Source: an uncultured beta proteobacterium
GTDB lineage: Bacteria; Pseudomonadota; Gammaproteobacteria; Burkholderiales; Burkholderiaceae_C
NCBI GenBank assembly: GCA_903845935.1
Contig: CAIMZI010000091.1
Span: 101,478 to 165,477 of the forward strand
Reading direction: 5' to 3'
DNA: 64,000 bases
Both the position numbers and the translations under genes were made by a program. Below, piece by piece: positions 36,629-48,112 of the stretch (positions are counted from its first letter, which is position 1; each line of letters opens with the position of its first letter). Under the pieces are notes generated by a model. It saw nothing but the letters and a program-made list of their open reading frames with translations. It did not search any database and had not been told where the DNA came from.

Positions 36629-36705
36629 TATTAACGCCGCTAATGCTTTCGCAATTCCTCAGGATGAACTTTCTTGATTTGCGGCAAGTCAGAGACACTG
36701 AGGCC

Positions 36706-38007
36706 ATGAAAATTACAGTTTTAGGCGCGGGCATCCTGGGTATAAGCACCGCATGGCATCTGGCAGAGCTCGGGGCTAAGGTCACCGTGGTCGACCGCCA
36801 ACCCGAGGCCGCAATGGAAACCAGCTTTGCCAACGCGGCGCAAATATCGGTGAGCTACTGCGAGCCCTGGGCCAACAAGGAGGCGCCGTGGAAGGCGCTG
36901 AAGTGGATGTTCAGCAAAGAGGCACCGCTGTTGTTCCGCCCGCAAATGCCGATTGGCAAGGGCTGGCACCAGTACCGCTGGGGCCTGGAATTCCTGGCCA
37001 ACTGCAACGACGCCGCCTTTGAGCGCAATGTGCAGCAGCTCGTCGCCCTGGGCTCCTACAGCCACAGTGCGCTGAAAGACATAGTCGCCTCCACCGGAAT
37101 CGAATACAACCGGCTGGAAAAGGGCATTGCCCACTTCTATGTGGACCAGAAGTCGTTTGACGCCGCCGCCAGTGCCGCCGCCCTGATGTCCAAGTACGGC
37201 GTCAAGCGCCGCGTCGTCAGCCGCGACGAGCTGCTGAAAATCGAGCCCGCCTTCAAGCTGTATGCCGACCACATCGTGGGCGGCACCTTCACCCCCAGCG
37301 ACGAGAGCGGCGATGCCCGCGAATTCACCCAGCAGCTGGCGCTGCGCTGCGCCGCGCGCGGTGTGCAGTTCCTGTGGAACCACGACGTGCTGTCGCTCAA
37401 CCAGACGGGCAACACGCTGGAAACGGTCAGCGTGCAGGACCGCGCCAGCGGCCTGGTCACGGCCCTGAAGAGCGACCAGTTTGTGCTGTCCATGGGCTCG
37501 TACACCGCGCCGCTGCTGCGCACGGTGGGCGTCAACCTGCCGATCTACCCCGGCAAGGGCTACAGCGCCACCTTCAAGATCCTCAAACCCGAGCTGGCGC
37601 CCCAGGTCAGCTTCATCGACGACTCGGTGAAATGCGCCATGAGCCGCCTGGGTGACACCCTGCGCATCGCCGGCACCATCGAGGTGGGCGGTTTTGATAC
37701 CGGGCTGGACAGCAGCCTCTCGCGCGCCCGCTGCCACATGCTGGCGCGCCGCGTGGAGACCGTGTTCCCCGGCGTCTGCGACACCAGGCTGGAAACCGAG
37801 GGCGGCAACCCGCAGTTCTGGACCGGCCTGCGCCCGGCCACGCCGACCAATATTCCCTACATCGGCAAGAGCAAGGTAAGCAAGCTGTGGGTGAACGCGG
37901 GCCACGGCACGCTGGGCTGGACCCATGGCGCAGGTTCCGGCAAGGCGATGGCAGAGCTGATCAGCGGACGCACGCCGGAGATGAACTTCAAGTTCTACGG
38001 CTACTGA
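36706..38007 (+). CDS. dadA: D-amino acid dehydrogenase (DadA-like flavoprotein)
   Basis: A 433-residue FAD-dependent membrane-associated dehydrogenase that deaminates D-amino acids to 2-oxo acids. The Rossmann motif VLGAGILGISTAWHLAELGA begins at residue 5, and the C-terminal FAD segment NAGHGTLGWTHGAGSGKAMAEL is diagnostic of DadA. The frame opens at 36643, but ATG 36706 with upstream CTGAGG gives the proper N-terminus. It is divergent from an ArgP-like regulator and its 3' end overlaps a convergent LysR gene by 7 bp. No alanine racemase (dadX) lies beside it. Confidence 0.92.
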   Translation: MKITVLGAGILGISTAWHLAELGAKVTVVDRQPEAAMETSFANAAQISVSYCEPWANKEAPWKALKWMFSKEAPLLFRPQMPIGKGWHQYRWGLEFLANCNDAAFERNVQQLVALGSYSHSALKDIVASTGIEYNRLEKGIAHFYVDQKSFDAAASAAALMSKYGVKRRVVSRDELLKIEPAFKLYADHIVGGTFTPSDESGDAREFTQQLALRCAARGVQFLWNHDVLSLNQTGNTLETVSVQDRASGLVTALKSDQFVLSMGSYTAPLLRTVGVNLPIYPGKGYSATFKILKPELAPQVSFIDDSVKCAMSRLGDTLRIAGTIEVGGFDTGLDSSLSRARCHMLARRVETVFPGVCDTRLETEGGNPQFWTGLRPATPTNIPYIGKSKVSKLWVNAGHGTLGWTHGAGSGKAMAELISGRTPEMNFKFYGY

Positions 38008-38942
38008 TGCGTTCCGGCTGCGGCATGCGCCTGCTCCAGACAAGCCTGAAACGCCCGCGTCGCCCGTGACGGCTGGGGCGACCTGCGCACAATGCCGAAA
38101 AAATCGCAGGCGTAGTGAAACAGCTCAGGCCGCACCGCGCGCAGCTGGCCGGCCGCCACAAAGCTTTGCGCGTAGTGAATCGGTAAGAATCCCAGGAACT
38201 TGCCGGACAGGATCAGCGTGGCAATTGACTCCTGGTCAAAACCGGTGGCGCTGCGCGCCATGCGCTGGGCCTGGCTGATTTCCATGTTCGGTGAGTGGTA
38301 GCCCAGCCCGGCAAAGGCGTGCTGGCGCAGGCTGCCCCAGTCCAGCCCGGGCGCGTCGGCAGCAAACAGGGCGTGGCCCTCGCCGCAGTACAGGAGCATG
38401 GCTTCATCAAACAGCCGCGTGTATTCCAGCGTGTCTGAGCTGCGGTGTCCGGGGATGATGCCGATCTGGAACTGCCCGTCCAGCACGCCCCGCTCGATGC
38501 CGTTCAAGGTGGACACATGCAGGTTCAGGCTGACATCCGGCGCCTGCTCGGTGAACAGGGCAATGGCGCGCGCGATCTGGCAGGCCGGGTTGCTGGCAGT
38601 CTTGTCGAACACGGCAATGTGCAACTGCCCGCCCATGCGCTGGTGGATTTCGTCCACACCGCTGCGGAAGGCCTCGGTGGCCAGCAGCAGCTGCGCGCTT
38701 TGGGCGTAGATCTGCTCGCCCTCGGCCGTCAGCGCAAAACCGGCCCGGCCGCGGCGGCACAGGGTCAAACCGAGCCGCGTTTCCAGGTCCTTGATGTGGC
38801 GGCTCACGGTCGAGGTGCCGATGTTGAGCTCCAGTTCGGCCGCCGCCATGCCGCCGCAATCCACCACCGTGCGGAACACCCGCAGCAGGCGCAAATCCAT
38901 GTCGCTGATTTGGCCCAGGGCGGCGCGGCTCTTTGGTTTCAT
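38001..38942 (-). CDS. LysR-family regulator divergent from the omega-aminotransferase
   Basis: A 313-residue LysR regulator with helix-turn-helix text VFRTVVDCGGMAAAELELNIGTSTVSRHIKDLETRLG and a standard effector domain. Its start is 103 bp from that of the plus-strand aminotransferase gene, and the gap contains a perfect 7-6-7 palindrome, the expected geometry for LysR control of a divergent target. It probably responds to an amine or amino acid consumed by that enzyme (inference). Confidence 0.92.
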   Translation of the reverse strand: MKPKSRAALGQISDMDLRLLRVFRTVVDCGGMAAAELELNIGTSTVSRHIKDLETRLGLTLCRRGRAGFALTAEGEQIYAQSAQLLLATEAFRSGVDEIHQRMGGQLHIAVFDKTASNPACQIARAIALFTEQAPDVSLNLHVSTLNGIERGVLDGQFQIGIIPGHRSSDTLEYTRLFDEAMLLYCGEGHALFAADAPGLDWGSLRQHAFAGLGYHSPNMEISQAQRMARSATGFDQESIATLILSGKFLGFLPIHYAQSFVAAGQLRAVRPELFHYACDFFGIVRRSPQPSRATRAFQACLEQAHAAAGTHQ

Positions 38943-38956
38943 AAACTGCCAACTGA

Positions 38957-38976
38957 ATAGTGATAACTCTCACTAT
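38957..38976. promoter_or_regulatory. Operator palindrome between LysR and aminotransferase genes
   Basis: ATAGTGA-N6-TCACTAT is a perfect inverted repeat placed 15 bp upstream of the LysR start and 69 bp upstream of the aminotransferase start. The symmetry and location fit a LysR recognition site. Confidence 0.7.
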
Positions 38977-39044
38977 ATCGAAGTATTAAAGATCACACAA
39001 TCGCCCCTTAGCCCACCGCCATCTGTCCCATACAGGAGACCGCC

Positions 39045-40418
39045 ATGAACCTCAACGACAAGTCCACCGTCAGCGCCGAGCCCGTGATCAGCACGACGCC
39101 CTATCCGGAGGGCCCCGGATTTCTGGAAGCGCACTGGATGCCCTACACCGGCAACCGCAACTTCAAGGCCAATCCGCACATGATGGTCAGCGCCAAGGGC
39201 GCCTACTACACGGACTCCAACGGCCGCAAGATTTTTGACGGCCTCTCAGGCCTGTGGACCTGCGGCCTGGGCCACAGCCGCCCCGAGATTGCCGAAGCCA
39301 TCGGCCGCCAGGCGGCCACCATGGACTACTCACCCGCCTTCCAGTACGGCCACCCGCTGTCCTTTGCGCTGGCCAACAAAATTGTCGAACTGATGCCCCA
39401 GGGCCTGGACCATGTGTTCTTCACCGGCTCCGGCTCCGAGTCCGCCGACACCTCGCTGAAGATGGCGCGCGCCTACTGGCGCTCCAAGGGTATGGGCACC
39501 AAGACGCGCCTGATCGGCCGCGAAAAGGGCTACCACGGCGTGAACTTCGGCGGCATCTCGGTGGGTGGCATTGGCGCCAACCGCAAGATGTTCGGCCAGG
39601 GTATTGAGGCGGACCACCTGCCCCACACCCAGCTCGCCAGCAACGCGTTTTCACGCGGTATGCCCAAGAACGGCGCCGAGCTGGCCGATGAGCTGCTGCG
39701 CGTGATTGCCCTGCACGACGCCAGCAATATTGCCGCCGTCATCGTGGAACCCATGTCCGGCTCCGGCGGCGTGGTGGTGCCGCCCGTGGGCTATCTGCAG
39801 CGTCTGCGCGAGATCTGCACCGCCAACAACATCTTGCTGATCTTTGACGAAGTCATCACCGGCTTTGGCCGCATGGGTGCCTACACCGGCTCGGCCGCCT
39901 TTGGCGTGACGCCCGACATCCTGAACGCTGCCAAGCAGATCACCAACGGCGCCCAACCCCTGGGCGTGGTAGTGGCCAAGAAAGAAATCTACGACACCTT
40001 CATGGCCGCCGGTGGCCCCGACTACCTGCTGGAATTTGCCCACGGCTACACCTACTCGGCCCACCCAATCGCCTGCGCCGCCGGCATTGCCGCGCTGGAC
40101 TTGCTGGTCAAAGAAAACATGATCGAGCGCGTGTCCAAGCTGGCCCCGTATTTCGAGAACGCCGTGCACAGCCTCAAAGGTGCCAAGCACATCACCGACA
40201 TCCGCAACTGCGGCCTGGCCGCCGGCTTCACGATTGATGCCGTGCCCGGCGAGCCCGCCAAGCGCCCGTTTCAGATTGCTGAAAAGTGCCTGGAAAAAGG
40301 CTTTTACGTGCGCTACGGCGGCGACACCATCCAGTTGGCGCCTCCGTTCATCAGCAGCGAGGCCGAGATCGACAGCCTGGTCAACGCCCTGGGCGAAGCG
40401 ATCAACGCCACGGCTTGA
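39045..40418 (+). CDS. Omega-amino acid:pyruvate aminotransferase (beta-alanine type)
   Basis: Class III PLP-dependent transaminase of 457 residues. It shows HWMPYTGNRNFKANP and SGLWTCGLGHSRPEIAEAI, typical of beta-alanine:pyruvate transaminases. The PLP-Asp lies in ILLIFDEVITGFGRMG, and the Schiff-base Lys probably in NAAKQITNGAQPLG. It converts beta-alanine (or a related omega-amine) and pyruvate to malonate semialdehyde and alanine. A methylmalonate-semialdehyde dehydrogenase gene, the usual partner, does not follow. It could process beta-alanine made by the pyrimidine operon 18 kb away. Confidence 0.92.
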   Translation: MNLNDKSTVSAEPVISTTPYPEGPGFLEAHWMPYTGNRNFKANPHMMVSAKGAYYTDSNGRKIFDGLSGLWTCGLGHSRPEIAEAIGRQAATMDYSPAFQYGHPLSFALANKIVELMPQGLDHVFFTGSGSESADTSLKMARAYWRSKGMGTKTRLIGREKGYHGVNFGGISVGGIGANRKMFGQGIEADHLPHTQLASNAFSRGMPKNGAELADELLRVIALHDASNIAAVIVEPMSGSGGVVVPPVGYLQRLREICTANNILLIFDEVITGFGRMGAYTGSAAFGVTPDILNAAKQITNGAQPLGVVVAKKEIYDTFMAAGGPDYLLEFAHGYTYSAHPIACAAGIAALDLLVKENMIERVSKLAPYFENAVHSLKGAKHITDIRNCGLAAGFTIDAVPGEPAKRPFQIAEKCLEKGFYVRYGGDTIQLAPPFISSEAEIDSLVNALGEAINATA

Positions 40419-40437
40419 TTTTTAAGGGATCCGCAGC

Positions 40438-40815
40438 TCAGTTCGCCACTTCCTTCACATCGGTGACAAAGTACTCGGTCTCGCCAAAGCAGGACGTGGG
40501 CACACCGATGTGCTGCTCATAGGTCAGCGCCACGCGCTTTCCCATGGTGGCGTTGATGCGCGCGGCCACCGCGTCGTCGCGCACCGAAAACAGGAATTTT
40601 TCGGGTGTGCTGCCGGGCAGCGCCACCAGTTGCAGTTCACCCTCCCAGGTCTTGCAGACAAAACCCTTGGTGGAGAGCTTCTGCATAAAGCCTGCACGTT
40701 CGCCGGCCGAGTAGCTCCACTTCAGTGCCACAAAGGTGTAAAGCGCAAACAGCACCACCACCACTACCAGAAAACCGATAAAAGTACCCAAAACCTTGCG
40801 TGCCGTAATCGCCAT
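40438..40815 (-). CDS. Unknown membrane-anchored protein
   Basis: A 125-residue protein with an N-terminal hydrophobic segment (about 8-31, GTFIGFLVVVVVLFALYTFV) and a soluble C-terminal domain presumably outside the membrane. That domain contains two cysteines (FVCKTWEGEL and PTSCFGETEY) and aromatic-rich strands. The helix looks like an uncleaved anchor. No family can be named with confidence, although similar small proteins are common in Burkholderiales. It converges with the aminotransferase gene, 19 bp apart. Confidence 0.78.
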   Translation of the reverse strand: MAITARKVLGTFIGFLVVVVVLFALYTFVALKWSYSAGERAGFMQKLSTKGFVCKTWEGELQLVALPGSTPEKFLFSVRDDAVAARINATMGKRVALTYEQHIGVPTSCFGETEYFVTDVKEVAN

Positions 40816-40930
40816 TCATCTACTCCTGAATTTCATCCCGGGGCCAAGCGCCCGGGTTGTATGGATTATGTACGGCCCGCCAAGCCCGGTGCCGGGCCCA
40901 AAAACCCGGCGCAAGGGATAATCGAAGGCT

Positions 40931-42892
<1,962 letters not shown>

Positions 42893-42907
42893 AGAAAAGT
42901 CGCGGCT

Positions 42908-43447
42908 TCAGGCAAACAGCTTGAAGCGCGAGGCCAGCTTTTGCACCTCGGCCATGCTGCGCGGGACCAGGGAAGCGGCGCTGATTTGTTTGAGCCGGTC
43001 CTGCTCGTCCGCGTAATTGCGCATGGTCGTCACGGCGGAGCTGACGAATGCCTGCGACTTGATCTCGACCGCCGAGGCCGGCCTGGCCACGAGCACGCCA
43101 TCCTTGTCTATCGACAGACTGCTGGGACTAACGGCGCTGCGTTGCATTGCCTGGCTGTATTGCCCGCCAGCAACATCGGCGTTACCCGCACTATCGGCAC
43201 TGCTGGATGGCGTTTGGGCGCCCTTGGAATACACCAGGTCCGTCGGCAGGGCAGCGCCAGGCGCGGCATCCGCCTGGATGCTCAGAATGGCACTGGCTGC
43301 ATCCTGCGCCGGTGTGGCGGCGGGCACGGCTACGCTGCGGCTGGCGGCGCCCGCCGTTGCGTCTGTGTCCTTATCGTTTGCCTTGCCTGCGAGCGGCGCG
43401 TTGTTGCCGGGAAGAAAGCTTAGCGGGTTCGAAGAGCCAATTTGCAT
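42908..43447 (-). CDS. Unknown Ala/Ser-rich soluble protein
   Basis: About 179 residues from MQIGSSNPLS. The N-terminal two thirds are low complexity (Ala, Ser, Asp, Pro) and probably disordered; the C-terminal third (about 115-179) is amphipathic helical with AVEIKSQAFVSSAVTTMRNY and ends in VQKLASRFKLFA. No signal peptide or membrane helix. The overall look is that of a small secreted or motility-associated protein, but I cannot assign a family. The frame extends to 43546 without support. It converges with uup. Confidence 0.65.
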   Translation of the reverse strand: MQIGSSNPLSFLPGNNAPLAGKANDKDTDATAGAASRSVAVPAATPAQDAASAILSIQADAAPGAALPTDLVYSKGAQTPSSSADSAGNADVAGGQYSQAMQRSAVSPSSLSIDKDGVLVARPASAVEIKSQAFVSSAVTTMRNYADEQDRLKQISAASLVPRSMAEVQKLASRFKLFA

Positions 43448-43569
43448 GGCACATCCCCTGGAAGTGAAAGTTCCCCGCCAGTATGGCCAGCAGCCCGTCC
43501 GGTCAATGCCGAAATAAAGGGGAATAAGCAGCGTTATTCCGGCCACTTACCAGATGGCCAGATGCGCGG

Positions 43570-44457
43570 CTAGCGGCTGAGTGTGCGCCGCAGCATGGGC
43601 CACAGCAGGTTCACCGCCAGCCCGCCCATCACCAGTGCCGCAGCTACCAGCTTCCAGGCCGGTAGCGACTCTCCCAGCAGCCAGCTGGAGGCACCCATGC
43701 CAAACACCGGCACCAGTAGCGCCATCGGCGTGATGGTGGCGGCAGGGTGGCGCGCCAGCAACCAGCCCCAGGCGGCGTAACCGAACAGGGTGTTGCCCCA
43801 AGACTGCCAGGCCACTGCGGCCCAGGTCATCCAGCTGGCATCGCGCAGTCCATTAGCGATCGCGTCGCCCCCTTCAAACACATAGGACAGCGCAAACAAA
43901 GGGGGCACAGAAAAGGCACTGGACCACACCACATAAGCCAGCATGTTGGCGGGCTTGCCCACTTTGGCCGCAATATTACCCCCGGCCCAACTGAGCGCGG
44001 CGCCCAGAATCATGAACAGGCCCAACACCGTGGTCGTTCCGTCCGTGTGCGTGGCGATGTTAGCTATTCCCGCCGTGGCCAGTGCCAAGGCAGCCCACTG
44101 GAACAACTGCACCCGTTCGCCGCTCATGCGCATGGACAAGCCAATGGTGAAGAACACCTGCGTCTGCACCACCAGCGAGGCAATGCCGGGAGAAATGTGG
44201 CCATGAATGGCCAAGTACAGCAGGCCGAACTGACCGACGCCGATCAGCACGCCGTACAGCGCCAGATTGCGCCAACCCACCGTCGGCCGAGGCAGAAAGA
44301 ACAGCGCCGGAAACAGGGCCAGCGTAAAGCGCAGGGCCGCAAACAGCAGCGGCGGCAAATGCCCCAGCGCCAGCTTGATGACGACAAAGTTGGTGCCCCA
44401 GACCGCCACCACGGCCAGGGCGAGCAGGAAGTGGCGAAGTGGCAGGGCGGCGGGCAT
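43570..44457 (-). CDS. EamA/DMT-family metabolite exporter
   Basis: A 295-residue inner-membrane protein with ten hydrophobic segments forming two EamA repeats. The first repeat is marked by WGTNFVVIKLALGHLPPLLFAALRF, the second by WAGGNIAAKVG and GWLLARHPAATITPMALLVP. Members of this group export amino acids or related metabolites. It lies 63 bp downstream of the glutarate CoA-transferase gene on the same strand and could be read through from that operon. Substrate unknown. Confidence 0.9.
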   Translation of the reverse strand: MPAALPLRHFLLALAVVAVWGTNFVVIKLALGHLPPLLFAALRFTLALFPALFFLPRPTVGWRNLALYGVLIGVGQFGLLYLAIHGHISPGIASLVVQTQVFFTIGLSMRMSGERVQLFQWAALALATAGIANIATHTDGTTTVLGLFMILGAALSWAGGNIAAKVGKPANMLAYVVWSSAFSVPPLFALSYVFEGGDAIANGLRDASWMTWAAVAWQSWGNTLFGYAAWGWLLARHPAATITPMALLVPVFGMGASSWLLGESLPAWKLVAAALVMGGLAVNLLWPMLRRTLSR

Positions 44458-44520
44458 GGGGCTATTGTGCGTGCTGGCCGACCCCGGCCTGGGAGCGCAC
44501 TGTCGCCACCGTTGCAGGAA

Positions 44521-45768
44521 TCAAACCACCTTGTCTGCCTGCAGCATGGCAATCTGCTCCGCGCCCAACCCCAGCTCGGCCAGCACCTCGAGCGTGTGCT
44601 CACCCAGAGCGGGTGGCGGCTTGCACAGCACCGGCGGGTTGGACATCAATCGCAGCGGGCTGGCCACGCTGGAGATGGCGGACACTGCCGTCAGTGCCTG
44701 CGCTGCAGGACTGGTGGGCTGGGTGATTTTCAGGCCGCGGTGCTGCACCTGGGCGTCGGCAAAGGCCTGGTCCATGGTGTTGATGGGGCCGCAGGGAACG
44801 GCCTTGTCTTCCAGCGCGGCGATCCAGCCAGCGGTGCTGCGGGTGCGGGTAGCCGCCTGCATCAGTTCCACCAGCGCCACACGATGCGTCACACGTGCCG
44901 TATTGCTGATGAAACGGGTGTCGGTGGCCCATTCGGCATGACCGGCAACGGAGCAAAAGCGTGCAAACTGGCCGTCGTTGCCGATGGCCAAGAGCATCGC
45001 GCCGTCCAGAGTTTCAAAGTCCTGGTAAGGCACCAGGCTCGGGTGGCTGTTGCCCTGGCGCACGGGAACCTGCCCGGTATTCAAAAAACCTGCGGCCTGA
45101 TTCGCCAGCACCGCCATGCCCACATCCAGCAGCGCCATGTCGATCAACTGGCCCTCGCCGCTGCGGTGCCGCACCTCGAGCGCGGCCAAGATGGCGCTGG
45201 TGGCATAGACGCCGGTGAACACATCGACGATGGCCACGCCCACGCGCATGGGTGGACATTCTGCCTGCCCGGTGATGCTCATCATGCCGGTCATGGCTTG
45301 GATCATCAGGTCGTAACCGGCGCGTTCGGCGTAGGGTCCGTCCTGACCGAAGCCGGTGATGGAGCAGTAAATGAGCCTAGGGTTAAGTGCTTTCAGGCTC
45401 GCATAGTCGAGCCCGTATTGCGTAAGGCCACCAACCTTGAAGTTCTCCACCACGATGTCGCTTTGCAGCGCCAGGGTGCGAATCAGCTCCTGGCCCTCGG
45501 GCTTAGACATGTCGATGGTGACCGAGCGTTTGTTGCGGTTGCAGGCGGCGTAGTAGCTGGCCTGCTCGGTGTTGTTGCCTTGTACGTCCTGTAGAAACGG
45601 AGGGCCCCAATGGCGGGTGTCGTCGCCCACCACCGGCCGCTCGACCTTGATGACGTCAGCTCCCAGGTCGGCCAGCATTTGGGTGCACCAGGGACCGGCC
45701 AGCACGCGCGAAAGGTCCAGCACCTTGATGTGGGAAAGAGCGCCTTGGGTTGCTGTGGCCATGCTCAA
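44521..45768 (-). CDS. Family III (CaiB/BaiF) CoA-transferase, probably glutarate-specific
   Basis: A 415-residue CoA-transferase. Family III landmarks are present: [28 protein letters not shown] at the N-terminus, [16 protein letters not shown], and [18 protein letters not shown], whose Asp is the likely catalytic residue. It overlaps gcdH by 4 bp, the arrangement seen for succinyl-CoA:glutarate CoA-transferase (SUGCT), so it probably activates glutarate to glutaryl-CoA. Specificity rests on context. Confidence 0.88.
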   Translation of the reverse strand: MSMATATQGALSHIKVLDLSRVLAGPWCTQMLADLGADVIKVERPVVGDDTRHWGPPFLQDVQGNNTEQASYYAACNRNKRSVTIDMSKPEGQELIRTLALQSDIVVENFKVGGLTQYGLDYASLKALNPRLIYCSITGFGQDGPYAERAGYDLMIQAMTGMMSITGQAECPPMRVGVAIVDVFTGVYATSAILAALEVRHRSGEGQLIDMALLDVGMAVLANQAAGFLNTGQVPVRQGNSHPSLVPYQDFETLDGAMLLAIGNDGQFARFCSVAGHAEWATDTRFISNTARVTHRVALVELMQAATRTRSTAGWIAALEDKAVPCGPINTMDQAFADAQVQHRGLKITQPTSPAAQALTAVSAISSVASPLRLMSNPPVLCKPPPALGEHTLEVLAELGLGAEQIAMLQADKVV

Positions 45769-46955
45769 AACGCCGCAATCCCGGTCTGTGCCCGGCCCAG
45801 AATCAAGGCATGGATGTCGTGCGTGCCTTCATAGGTGTTCACCACTTCCAGGTTCACCAGATGCCGCGCCACGCCATACTCGTCGCTGATGCCGTTGCCA
45901 CCCATCATGTCGCGCGCCAGCCGGGCGATGTCGAGTGACTTGCCGCAGGAGTTGCGCTTCAGGATGGAGGTGATCTCCACCGAATCCGTGCCCTCGTCCT
46001 TCATGCGGCCCAGACGCAGACAGCCTTGCAGGCCCAGCGCGATTTCGGTCTGCATGTCGGCCAGCTTCTTCTGGATCAACTGATTCGCGGCCAGCGGCTT
46101 GCCGAACTGCTTGCGATCCATGGTGTACTGGCGGGCGCGCAGCCAGCAGTCTTCGGCGGCACCCAGGGCGCCCCAGGCAATGCCGTAGCGGGCGCTATTC
46201 AGACAGGTGAACGGGCCCTTCAAGCCACGCACCTCGGGGAAGGCGTTTTCCTCCGGGCAGAACACGCCGTCCATCACGATCTCGCCGGTGATGCTGGCGC
46301 GCAGGCCCACCTTGCCGTGGATGGCGGGGGCCTTCAGACCGGCCATGCCTTTTTCCAGCACAAAGCCGCGGATCGGGCCAACCTGGCCGCCTTCCAGCAC
46401 CTCCTTGGCCCAGACCACAAACACATCGGCAATCGGGGAGTTGGAGATCCACATCTTGGAGCCGCTGATCTTGTAACCACCCGCCACCTTGTGGGCGCGC
46501 GTGGCCATGGAGCCGGGGTCGGAGCCGTGGTCGGGCTCGGTCAGACCGAAGCAGCCAATCCACTCGCCGGTGGCCAGCTTGGGCAGGTATTTCTGGCGCT
46601 GCGCTTCGGTGCCAAATTCAAAAATCGGCACCATTACCAACGAGCTTTGCACGCTCATCATGGATCGGTAGCCGCTGTCCACACGCTCCACCTCGCGGGC
46701 GATCAGGCCATAGGACACATAGTTCAGGGCCGGGCCGCCATACTGCTCCGGAATCGTGGGCCCAAGCAGTCCCAGTTCACCCATCTCGCGGAAGATGGCC
46801 GAATCTGTGGTGCCCTCGCGAAAGGCCTGGGTCACGCGCGGTAGCAGCTTGTCCTGGCAGTAGGCTGCCGCAGCATCGCGCACCATGCGCTCCTCGTCTG
46901 TTAGCTGGGCGTCGAGCAGAAAGGGGTCTTGCCAATTGAAGCTTGCGTGTGCCAT
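45765..46955 (-). CDS. gcdH: Glutaryl-CoA dehydrogenase
   Basis: A 396-residue flavoprotein that oxidises and decarboxylates glutaryl-CoA to crotonyl-CoA in lysine, tryptophan and glutarate breakdown. GCDH-specific text includes the substrate-binding [32 protein letters not shown], and the C-terminal [20 protein letters not shown] with the catalytic Glu in YEGT. ATG 46955 ([10 protein letters not shown]) is the family start; the longer frame to 47024 is not needed. It is first in an operon with the CoA-transferase and divergent from a LysR gene. Confidence 0.96.
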   Translation of the reverse strand: MAHASFNWQDPFLLDAQLTDEERMVRDAAAAYCQDKLLPRVTQAFREGTTDSAIFREMGELGLLGPTIPEQYGGPALNYVSYGLIAREVERVDSGYRSMMSVQSSLVMVPIFEFGTEAQRQKYLPKLATGEWIGCFGLTEPDHGSDPGSMATRAHKVAGGYKISGSKMWISNSPIADVFVVWAKEVLEGGQVGPIRGFVLEKGMAGLKAPAIHGKVGLRASITGEIVMDGVFCPEENAFPEVRGLKGPFTCLNSARYGIAWGALGAAEDCWLRARQYTMDRKQFGKPLAANQLIQKKLADMQTEIALGLQGCLRLGRMKDEGTDSVEITSILKRNSCGKSLDIARLARDMMGGNGISDEYGVARHLVNLEVVNTYEGTHDIHALILGRAQTGIAAF

Positions 46956-47051
46956 GGGAGTCTTTCGAATGAGGTTGTGCTGGCAAGCCGCAGATGGGCT
47001 TGAACCGACTGATGGTAGGGCCACGCAGGAGTCGGGGCAATCAATGCTTTT

Positions 47052-47080
47052 GCATACAGGTATGCGCTGGGAGAATACCT
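47052..47080. promoter_or_regulatory. LysR operator region between gcdH and its regulator
   Basis: Two overlapping symmetries occur here: GCATAC-AG-GTATGC (47052-47065) and AGGTAT-N11-ATACCT (47058-47080), the latter with T-N11-A type spacing. They lie about 100 bp upstream of gcdH and 63 bp upstream of the LysR start. Confidence 0.65.
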
Positions 47081-47142
47081 ACAGTCAAAACGGTGTACAA
47101 AGCAGTCTGCCTGTTGCCCCAACCAACCACGACAAAAAAAAC

Positions 47143-48039
47143 ATGCGCCGCAAGATTCCATCCTCCCATACCCTGCTGTGCTTTGACGCCGCCGCCCGCC
47201 ACCGCAGCCTGACGCGGGCGGCGGTGGAACTGTCGCTGACGCAAAGCGCCGTGTCGCGTCAGATCCTTGCGCTAGAGGAATACCTGGGCACCACGCTGTT
47301 CCGGCGCACGCGCCACGGCATGGAACTCACGCCCGTGGGCGCCGACTATGCAGCGCGCGTGGCGCAGCGCCTGGGCGCCTTGGAGCAGGACACGCTGGAC
47401 ATCATGGGCGCGTCCGCGCCGGGTGGCGATGTGCACCTGGCCAGCGTACCCACCTTTGCGGCGCAATGGCTGATTCCGCGCCTGGGCGACTTTGCCCGGG
47501 CGCACCCCGGTATCACGGTGCACATCGACACCCGCACCAGGCCCTTTTTGTTTGCCGACACCGCGCTTGACGCCGCCATTTACGCTGGAACGCCCGAGCA
47601 ACTGCAGCGCTGGGCCGGCACGCACAGCCAACGTCTGCTGGACGAGGAAGTGGTGGTGGTCTGCCACCCGCGCCTGTTGGGCAAACGCAAGAGCCTCAAG
47701 GCCGAAACGCTGGCCTCCATGCCGCTGCTGCAACAAAGCACCAGGCCCGAGGCCTGGGGTCAGTGGTTTACCCAGGCGCAGATGGAGGCTCCGCGCGCAT
47801 TGGCCGGGCCGCGTTACGAGCAGTTCTCCATGACGGTGGCGGCAGCTGCCCATGGCCTGGGCCTGGCGCTGGTGCCGCACCTGCTGATAGCGCCGGAGTT
47901 GGCGCGCGGTGAACTGGTGATCGCGCACCCGCTGGCCCTGGCCAGCCAGCGCGGCTACTATCTGGTGCGCCCGCAAGGCGCGGCCTCGGGAGCGCTGGAG
48001 CAGTTTGCGCAGTGGCTGGTGCAAATGACAGCGGGATAG
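47143..48039 (+). CDS. LysR-family regulator of the glutaryl-CoA operon (GcdR-like)
   Basis: A 298-residue LysR regulator of the GcvA-like group, with PSSHTLLCFDAAARHRSLTRAAVELSLTQSAVSRQILALEEYLG as the helix-turn-helix. The frame opens at 46885, but ATG 47143 (MRRKIPSSHT) is the family start. It is divergent from gcdH with palindromic sites between, so it very likely regulates gcdH and the CoA-transferase in response to glutarate or a related compound. Confidence 0.9.
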   Translation: MRRKIPSSHTLLCFDAAARHRSLTRAAVELSLTQSAVSRQILALEEYLGTTLFRRTRHGMELTPVGADYAARVAQRLGALEQDTLDIMGASAPGGDVHLASVPTFAAQWLIPRLGDFARAHPGITVHIDTRTRPFLFADTALDAAIYAGTPEQLQRWAGTHSQRLLDEEVVVVCHPRLLGKRKSLKAETLASMPLLQQSTRPEAWGQWFTQAQMEAPRALAGPRYEQFSMTVAAAAHGLGLALVPHLLIAPELARGELVIAHPLALASQRGYYLVRPQGAASGALEQFAQWLVQMTAG

Positions 48040-48112
48040 TTGCACGCCACGAGTAAACCACTGCCTGCATGGGAAACCACGTCCATGATTTCTGAATGGC
48101 TCGGCACGATAC

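Noticed and set aside
43747..45594. 615-codon plus-strand frame opposite the EamA and CoA-transferase genes
   Set aside because: Spans two real genes and their gap on the other strand; His/Gln/Arg-rich shadow.
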